Source: SAR86 cluster bacterium
GTDB taxonomy: Bacteria > Pseudomonadota > Gammaproteobacteria > Magnimaribacterales > D2472
Direction: 5' to 3'
Assembly: GCA_016779505.1 (NCBI GenBank)
Contig: JADHNM010000019.1
Span: 1 to 17,616 of the forward strand
Length of the DNA stretch: 17,616 bases
Made by a program: the position numbers and the translations under genes. Below the pieces are notes generated by a model. That model did no database searches and had not been told where the DNA came from. It was given only the letters and a program-made list of their open reading frames with translations. Positions within the stretch are counted from its first letter, which is position 1. Each line of letters starts with the position of its first letter. Positions 12,732 through 17,616 of the stretch are shown here, one piece after another.

Positions 12732-15152
12732 TTGAAAATTCAAGATCAATCTAATTCAGCACTAAAAAATCTTATAGCTACTGGTCATCTTCCTTTTAAG
12801 AGTTTAGAGAGTTTGTCCAATATTGCTTTGTCTCAAAATCTTATAGATGCTGCTTATTTAAAAAAGGTTTCTTATTACCGAGATCAAGTCACCTATTCGC
12901 CAAAGGTTTTTATTCCCTTAACTTTTTTATGCCGAGATGTATGTCATTACTGTACTTTTGCTCAAACGCCTAAAAAAGTTAAATCTCCATATTTATCAAT
13001 AGAAGAAGTTATCTCGCTTGCAAAAGATGGTGAAGCACACGGCTGTCATGAGGCATTATTTACTCTCGGCGACAAACCTGAATTACGATACAAGGCAGCA
13101 AGAGAAGCGCTAGAATTTATGGGCTACAGCTCAACGAATGAATACCTAGGCGCCTGTGCTAAAGCTGTGCTGGAGAATACATCTCTGATACCTCATCTTA
13201 ATTCAGGTTGCCTAACAATTGATGAAATCGCCTCACTTAAAAATGTAAGCGGTTCGATGGGCCTCATGGTTGAATCTCTATCAAAAAAGCTAACTGAAAA
13301 AGGTCAACCTCATCATGGATCACCTGACAAAGATCCCAAATTTAGAATGCAAACTCTTGTAGAGGCTGGAAAACAAAAAGTTCCCTTTACAACAGGAATA
13401 TTAATTGGCATAGGGGAGACAAGACTTGACAGGCTTGAATCGTTATATCGGATTAAAGAATTGCATCAACAATATGATCATATTCAAGAAGTAATAGTTC
13501 AAAATTTTAAGGCGAAACCTAATACTTTAATGGCAAATGCCCCTGAGCCTTCATTTGATGAATTGCTTTGGACCATTGCAATGGCCAGATTAATTTTACC
13601 AGGAGATATTAGTCTTCAAGTACCACCAAATTTAAATTTAAAATATTTAGACAGCTTGTTTACATCTGGCATTAATGACCTTGGTGGCATATCTCCGGTG
13701 ACTAAAGATTATGTAAATCCAGAAGCTCCATGGCCAGAAATTCAAAACCTTGCGAGGATTGCTTTGCAATCTAATCAATCATTGAAAGCTAGAAGCACCC
13801 TTTATCCAAAATATTTTTCAGCGTTGAAAATATTTGCATCTAAGGAGATTTCATCAAAACTTTTAAGCAAGGTAGATGCTCAATTTTTAATTCGTTCTGA
13901 TACTTGGAAATCTGGTATAAGCACTGAAATTCCACAGATAAATATCGGTCTTCCTACCTCTAATATCAAACAAAAAATTCATTTAGTTGAAACAAATCCT
14001 TCAACGGCATCAATTCAAAACCTTTTAGAGTGTTCGGATGGTGATTTTCAATACATTATTGATAGGGCTAATGAGATAAAAACAAATACTCATGGTGCCG
14101 ATGTAAGTTTTGTGGTTAATCGAAATATTAATTACACCAACATTTGTTCATTTAGCTGTAATTTTTGTGCATTCTCAAAAGGTCGTGGACATGATGATCT
14201 TAGAGGCAAGCCATATAACATAACTCATTCTGAAATAATAAGACGGACAGAGGAAGCTATATCAAGAGGTGCAACAGAAGTATGTTTGCAGGGCGGCATT
14301 CATCCCAATTATTCAGGTCAAACTTATATAGATATTGTCAAAGCTATCAGATCAATCTCCTCAGATATCCATATTCATGCCTTCTCACCCCTTGAAATTG
14401 ATCATGGCAGAAAAACACTTAATATTTCAACCCGTGATTTTTTATTAGAACTAAAATCGGCTGGTTTAAATTCATTGCCAGGCACTGCTGCTGAAATTTT
14501 GCATGATGATATCAGAAGTATTATTTGCCCTGATAAGCTTAGCTCAGATGAATGGCTGAAGATAATTAAAGCGGCTCATGAGGTTGGATTGCCTACAACC
14601 TCAACCATGATGTTTGGTCATGTTGAAAATATGTTTCATGTGGCAGATCACTTGCTTAAATTGTTGCAGCTTCAATCTGAAACTAATGGAATTACTGAAT
14701 TTGTTCCATTGCCATTTGTTGCAGAAGAGGCGCCCATTTATAGACGAGGTTTGGCTAGACCCGGCCCAACATTTAAAGAGACCATTCTTGTCCATGCTGT
14801 ATCAAGAATACTCTTTCAAAATTCAATAAATAATATTCAGGGTTCTTGGGTGAAAATGGGTCTTTCAGGTTTAAAATTTCTATTATCCTCAGGAATTAAT
14901 GATGTAGGTGGAATTTTGATGAATGAAAGTATTACTAAATCTGCAGGCGCATCATTTGGCCAAGAGTTAAGTTTAAAAAGTGTGCTTAAGATAACTGATG
15001 AGCTGGGACTCAACCTGGTTCAGAGAAATACTCTATATAAACATATTAATAAAACTAGTGATATAAATAATATTATTCAATCGCAAACCATTCCTTTGCT
15101 TCCAATAAATAATGAATACCATAAACCGTTAAAAGCTTTAAATAAATTATGA
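12732..15152 (+). CDS. fbiC: Fused FO synthase, CofG-CofH (FbiC type)
   Basis: This 806-residue protein carries two radical-SAM domains in the order of actinobacterial FbiC: CofG first, CofH second. The first 4Fe-4S motif is Cys67-x3-Cys71-x2-Cys74 (CRDVCHYC) with GIGET later; the second is Cys472-x3-Cys476-x2-Cys479 (CSFSCNFC). The CofH half also has CLQGGIHP, PGTAAEIL and STMMFGH. Together they make the deazaflavin chromophore FO from tyrosine and 5-amino-6-ribitylamino-uracil. The linker lies near residues 400-440. The TTG start (AAAGG eight bases upstream) is four bases after cofC, and no in-frame ATG occurs before about residue 130, beyond the first cluster motif, so TTG is well supported. 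Its stop overlaps the next gene (ATGA). It is slightly shorter than mycobacterial FbiC, with all key cysteines present. Confidence 0.96.
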   Translation: MKIQDQSNSALKNLIATGHLPFKSLESLSNIALSQNLIDAAYLKKVSYYRDQVTYSPKVFIPLTFLCRDVCHYCTFAQTPKKVKSPYLSIEEVISLAKDGEAHGCHEALFTLGDKPELRYKAAREALEFMGYSSTNEYLGACAKAVLENTSLIPHLNSGCLTIDEIASLKNVSGSMGLMVESLSKKLTEKGQPHHGSPDKDPKFRMQTLVEAGKQKVPFTTGILIGIGETRLDRLESLYRIKELHQQYDHIQEVIVQNFKAKPNTLMANAPEPSFDELLWTIAMARLILPGDISLQVPPNLNLKYLDSLFTSGINDLGGISPVTKDYVNPEAPWPEIQNLARIALQSNQSLKARSTLYPKYFSALKIFASKEISSKLLSKVDAQFLIRSDTWKSGISTEIPQINIGLPTSNIKQKIHLVETNPSTASIQNLLECSDGDFQYIIDRANEIKTNTHGADVSFVVNRNINYTNICSFSCNFCAFSKGRGHDDLRGKPYNITHSEIIRRTEEAISRGATEVCLQGGIHPNYSGQTYIDIVKAIRSISSDIHIHAFSPLEIDHGRKTLNISTRDFLLELKSAGLNSLPGTAAEILHDDIRSIICPDKLSSDEWLKIIKAAHEVGLPTTSTMMFGHVENMFHVADHLLKLLQLQSETNGITEFVPLPFVAEEAPIYRRGLARPGPTFKETILVHAVSRILFQNSINNIQGSWVKMGLSGLKFLLSSGINDVGGILMNESITKSAGASFGQELSLKSVLKITDELGLNLVQRNTLYKHINKTSDINNIIQSQTIPLLPINNEYHKPLKALNKL

Positions 15153-16027
15153 ATACAAAACTACAACATTTTCTAGTCATACTAGTTGGATACATTGGCT
15201 GCATATATTCAATGATCTTAATCTGGAATTTATTGTTTGATTTTTCAATAGTTTATAAAGTCTTAATATCTCATATTGAAGCAACAATATTTATATATAT
15301 TCTCAGTGTTATATTTAAAAATTCTAGTTGGTATGATGCATTTTGGTCAGTTATTCCTGTTGTCTTAACATTGCTATGTTGGACTGATGTTTCAGCTACA
15401 GGAAATATACAAAGAGCCTTCCTCATGCATGGATGCTTATTATTCTGGGCCATTAGGTTAACGTATAACTGGATGAGGTCTTGGGATGGTTTTTCTCATG
15501 AGGACTGGCGATATATCATGATGAAAGGAAAAACGACTAATAAGTTCCAATACTTTTTAGTTGATTTTGGTTCAATTCATCTTATTCCGACTATTTGTGT
15601 TTATTTGGCATTACTGCCAATGATTTATGCGCTAGCTTATACAGGATCTGAATTAAATTTCTTAGACGGCGTGGCTACTTTTCTAGCAATCTTAGCGGTC
15701 ATTATTCAAATTATCTCTGATCAACAGATGTATAACTTTAGATTGAATCTCACAGAACCAAAAACAATGAAGTCTGGACTATGGTATTACTCACGACATC
15801 CTAATTATTTTGGTGAAATCTTGTTTTGGTTTAGTTTGTATGTTTTTGCTCTTGCATCTAATCTTTCTTTTGCATGGCTTTTGATTGGCTCAATCATTAT
15901 GTATGCTTTAATAGCAATCGCATCTGTTTCGATGATGGATAAGCGCTCCTTAGAGAGGCGACCAGATTTTAAAGAGTATATGGATTCAACCCCATCAATT
16001 TTAATTAATATTTTTAAAAAAGGATAA
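15149..16027 (+). CDS. DUF1295 / steroid 5-alpha-reductase-like membrane protein
   Basis: This 292-residue polytopic inner-membrane protein has several hydrophobic helices (roughly 8-30, 40-56, 65-80, 145-165, 172-190, 222-240, 243-262). Family marks are SSWYDAFWSVIP (59-70), LTYNWMRSW with EDWRY (118-122), SDQQMYNFR (190-198) and SRHPNYFGE (215-223). These are shared by DUF1295 proteins and the C-terminal half of steroid 5-alpha-reductases and isoprenylcysteine methyltransferases, which bind NADPH or SAM at the equivalent site. The ATGA overlap with fbiC means it is translated with the F420 genes. A lipid or isoprenoid enoyl reductase role is plausible, and use of F420H2 as reductant would explain the location, but neither is shown by the sequence. 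Confidence 0.83.
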   Translation: MNTKLQHFLVILVGYIGCIYSMILIWNLLFDFSIVYKVLISHIEATIFIYILSVIFKNSSWYDAFWSVIPVVLTLLCWTDVSATGNIQRAFLMHGCLLFWAIRLTYNWMRSWDGFSHEDWRYIMMKGKTTNKFQYFLVDFGSIHLIPTICVYLALLPMIYALAYTGSELNFLDGVATFLAILAVIIQIISDQQMYNFRLNLTEPKTMKSGLWYYSRHPNYFGEILFWFSLYVFALASNLSFAWLLIGSIIMYALIAIASVSMMDKRSLERRPDFKEYMDSTPSILINIFKKG

Positions 16028-16030
16028 TCA

Positions 16031-17329
16031 ATGAAAAACTTCTATACATTAATTTTTTTAATTTTTATGGCTTTCTCAATTTCTGCAGATGAGTTAAAAA
16101 ATCAACTAGAAAGAGATCTCCAAGGCATCATGACCAAAGTGGTTGATTGGAGACATTTTTTTCATGAAAATCCAGAACTCTCAAATAGAGAATTCAAAAC
16201 ACAGGCGGCTATAGTTGAAGCATTAAAAGAGATGGGTCTTGAAACAAATACAAGCTATGGCATTACAGGTGTTACTGCTTTTATTAGAGGTCAAAATCCA
16301 GGCCCCTTGATAGCCCTTAGAGCTGATATTGATGGATTACCCGTTACTGAAAAACTTAACCTTCCATTTTCTTCTAAAGTTAAAACGACATATCAAGGTA
16401 ATGAGGTTGGCGTTATGCATGCATGTGGTCATGATGCACACATTGCAGTTCTGCTTGGCGTTGCAAGTTTTCTTGCCAAAAATACTGACAAACTAAATGG
16501 GGATATTTTATTAATATTTCAACCAGCCGAGGAGGGTGCCCCAGAAGGAGAAGAAGGTGGCGCTGAACTCATGCTAAAAGAGGGTGTTTTTGATGCTGAG
16601 AAGCCAGATGCTATATTTGGAATGCATGTTTCAAATGCATCTCATGGTCAGATTTGGACAAAACCTGGGCCTTTCATGGCATCGGCAGAAGCTTTTAGAA
16701 TTATTGTTAATGGGAAACAAACCCATGGATCTCGACCCTGGAATGGTGTGGATCCTATTGTTGTTGCCTCAGATATTGTTTCCTCACTTCAGACAATTGT
16801 TAGTAGAAGATTAAATCTTCTTGATAGTCAGGCCGTAGTTACAGTTGGGATTATGAAAGCAGGTACGAGAAATAATATTATTCCAGCATCAGCTTTTTTA
16901 GAGGGCACAATACGAACATTTGAAGATTCTTATGCAGATCAAATTCGTGATGAAATTAAGTTGATAGCTGAAAATATAGCTGAAGCTCATCACGCTGAAG
17001 CAAATGTACAGTTTAAAGTTTATGGAGGTTATCCCGTAACGGTTAATGATGATAACTTGGTTAAAACCCTCTCATCATCATTAGCTGCGGCTGCAAATGG
17101 TAATTATTATGAAGCAAAAGTTCCAAGGACTGGAGCAGAAGATTTCTCATTTTTTGCTCAACAAGTTCCAGGATTATTTTTCTACCTTGGCGTTAATCCC
17201 CTTGATGTAGAAGAAAGTCCAACTAATCATTCACCATATTTTTACGTTGATGATGGTGCTTTAGATAATGGTGTCAAAGCCTTTGTGCATCTCGTTGAAG
17301 ATTTTTCAAATAATTTTAACAATCCATAA
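16031..17329 (+). CDS. Secreted M20-family amidohydrolase/carboxypeptidase
   Basis: This 432-residue protein begins with a signal peptide (MKNFYTLIFLIFMAFSISA, likely cleaved near residue 19), so it acts in the periplasm. The M20D di-metal hydrolase pattern follows: RADIDGLPV (97-105), Cys132 and His134 in MHACGHDAH, Glu167-Glu168 in QPAEEG, His199 in FGMHV, and His400 in NHSPYF. The dimerisation/lid domain spans roughly 210-320, with GTRNNIIP. Relatives cleave N-acyl amino acids, hippurate or indole-acetyl amino acids. It lies three bases after the DUF1295 gene with a good AAGGA site, so it appears to be the last gene of the operon. A link to F420 is unproven; it may be a passenger. The family assignment is secure, the substrate is not. 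Confidence 0.92.
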   Translation: MKNFYTLIFLIFMAFSISADELKNQLERDLQGIMTKVVDWRHFFHENPELSNREFKTQAAIVEALKEMGLETNTSYGITGVTAFIRGQNPGPLIALRADIDGLPVTEKLNLPFSSKVKTTYQGNEVGVMHACGHDAHIAVLLGVASFLAKNTDKLNGDILLIFQPAEEGAPEGEEGGAELMLKEGVFDAEKPDAIFGMHVSNASHGQIWTKPGPFMASAEAFRIIVNGKQTHGSRPWNGVDPIVVASDIVSSLQTIVSRRLNLLDSQAVVTVGIMKAGTRNNIIPASAFLEGTIRTFEDSYADQIRDEIKLIAENIAEAHHAEANVQFKVYGGYPVTVNDDNLVKTLSSSLAAAANGNYYEAKVPRTGAEDFSFFAQQVPGLFFYLGVNPLDVEESPTNHSPYFYVDDGALDNGVKAFVHLVEDFSNNFNNP

Positions 17330-17394
17330 TTTATGAAAAATACATGAGATCGCCGAGCCTATTTATCTTTGCAGAAATCTAGGGCGAATAAAGC

Positions 17395-17577
17395 TTAATT
17401 AAATATTCTTATTACCCATAGCATAATCCCGCTGAAGATTAGCAATAAAATTATTGGATGTTCTCCAAGTTTGTGAGATATTTTTCTTGGTAATATTAAT
17501 AAGCTTATTATCGCAGCAGAAATGATACCTATGCCCCAAATAAGATTTTTGAGCTCACCAAACAATTCTTCAAGCAT
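17395..17577 (-). CDS. Possible small two-helix membrane protein
   Basis: This 60-residue frame encodes two hydrophobic segments (about 10-28 and 41-57) separated by a basic loop, RKISHKLGEHP, with a short acidic N-terminus. No family is recognised. The predicted topology is plausible for a real membrane microprotein, and it faces the M20 gene convergently with a 65-base gap. There is no good Shine-Dalgarno site before the ATG, so it could also be a chance frame in AT-rich DNA. Confidence 0.45.
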   Translation of the reverse strand: MLEELFGELKNLIWGIGIISAAIISLLILPRKISHKLGEHPIILLLIFSGIMLWVIRIFN

Positions 17578-17586
17578 TATTTAAGT

Positions 17587-17616
17587 TTATTCTTTTGGCA
17601 GTAATTCGTTTAATCT
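17587..17616 (-). CDS. Possible C-terminal end of a gene running off the window (partial)
   Basis: On the minus strand the last 30 bases read as nine sense codons, RLNELLPKE, and a TAA. The stop lies only about 9 bases before the small membrane gene, which fits the tight spacing elsewhere. Nine codons are too few to identify anything; this is only a pointer for the adjacent sequence. Confidence 0.2.
   Translation of the reverse strand, partial: RLNELLPKE

Noticed and set aside
17347..17386. CGCC...GGCG pairing after the M20 gene as a terminator
   Set aside because: The stem is only about four pairs with a loop over 25 bases, and no T-run follows.
1..17616. tRNA/rRNA genes, CRISPR arrays, insertion sequences, prophage or defence genes
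   Set aside because: No cloverleaf-like segment, regularly spaced repeats, transposase motifs or terminal inverted repeats were seen; nearly all bases are in metabolic genes.

Overview
The window is a densely packed, AT-rich stretch (about one third G+C by eye) of a bacterial chromosome with no RNA genes, mobile elements, CRISPR arrays or long non-coding stretches; no gap between genes exceeds about 160 bases. The compact layout, A+T-rich codon use and gene content (sulfotransferase/DUF1214 pair, MFS_2-type transporter, Rieske oxygenase, CoA-metabolism-type phosphotransferase, many SDRs) suggest a marine gammaproteobacterium of the SAR86 or similar streamlined type. That is an inference from content, not a phylogenetic result.

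Region 1 (1-299, plus strand): the 3' end of a membrane transporter overlaps a small rubredoxin gene by four bases. Region 2 (296-5719, minus strand): six tightly packed genes read leftwards in the order DUF1214 protein, PAPS sulfotransferase, SDR dehydrogenase, amidohydrolase-superfamily protein, Rieske oxygenase resembling 3-ketosteroid 9-alpha-hydroxylase, and cupin. They look like one or two operons for oxidative breakdown or modification of a hydrophobic organic compound; the substrate cannot be read from the sequence. Region 3 (5787-8386, plus): a divergently transcribed phosphotransferase-aldehyde dehydrogenase pair that probably belongs to the same general metabolism. Region 4 (8394-9663, minus): an acidic orphan protein with a membrane anchor and a second SDR.

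Region 5 (9820-17329, plus) is the highlight: an apparently complete operon for the deazaflavin cofactor F420. It encodes NADPH:F420 oxidoreductase (npdG/fno), CofE, CofD, CofC and a fused CofG-CofH FO synthase (FbiC type), followed without a break by a DUF1295 membrane protein and a secreted M20 amidohydrolase. FO synthase makes the chromophore from tyrosine and the pyrimidine precursor of riboflavin; CofC activates a three-carbon phospho-acid with GTP; CofD joins the two; CofE adds the glutamate tail; NpdG exchanges hydride between NADP(H) and F420. Gene junctions overlap or are a few bases apart, and several start codons are non-ATG. No F420-consuming enzyme other than NpdG is visible here.

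Region 6 (17330-17616): a possible small two-helix membrane protein on the minus strand and perhaps the last codons of a further minus-strand gene. Open points: which three-carbon precursor CofC uses (CofE lacks the fused FMN reductase domain of actinobacterial FbiB), where cofE really starts, and what the two appended genes do.
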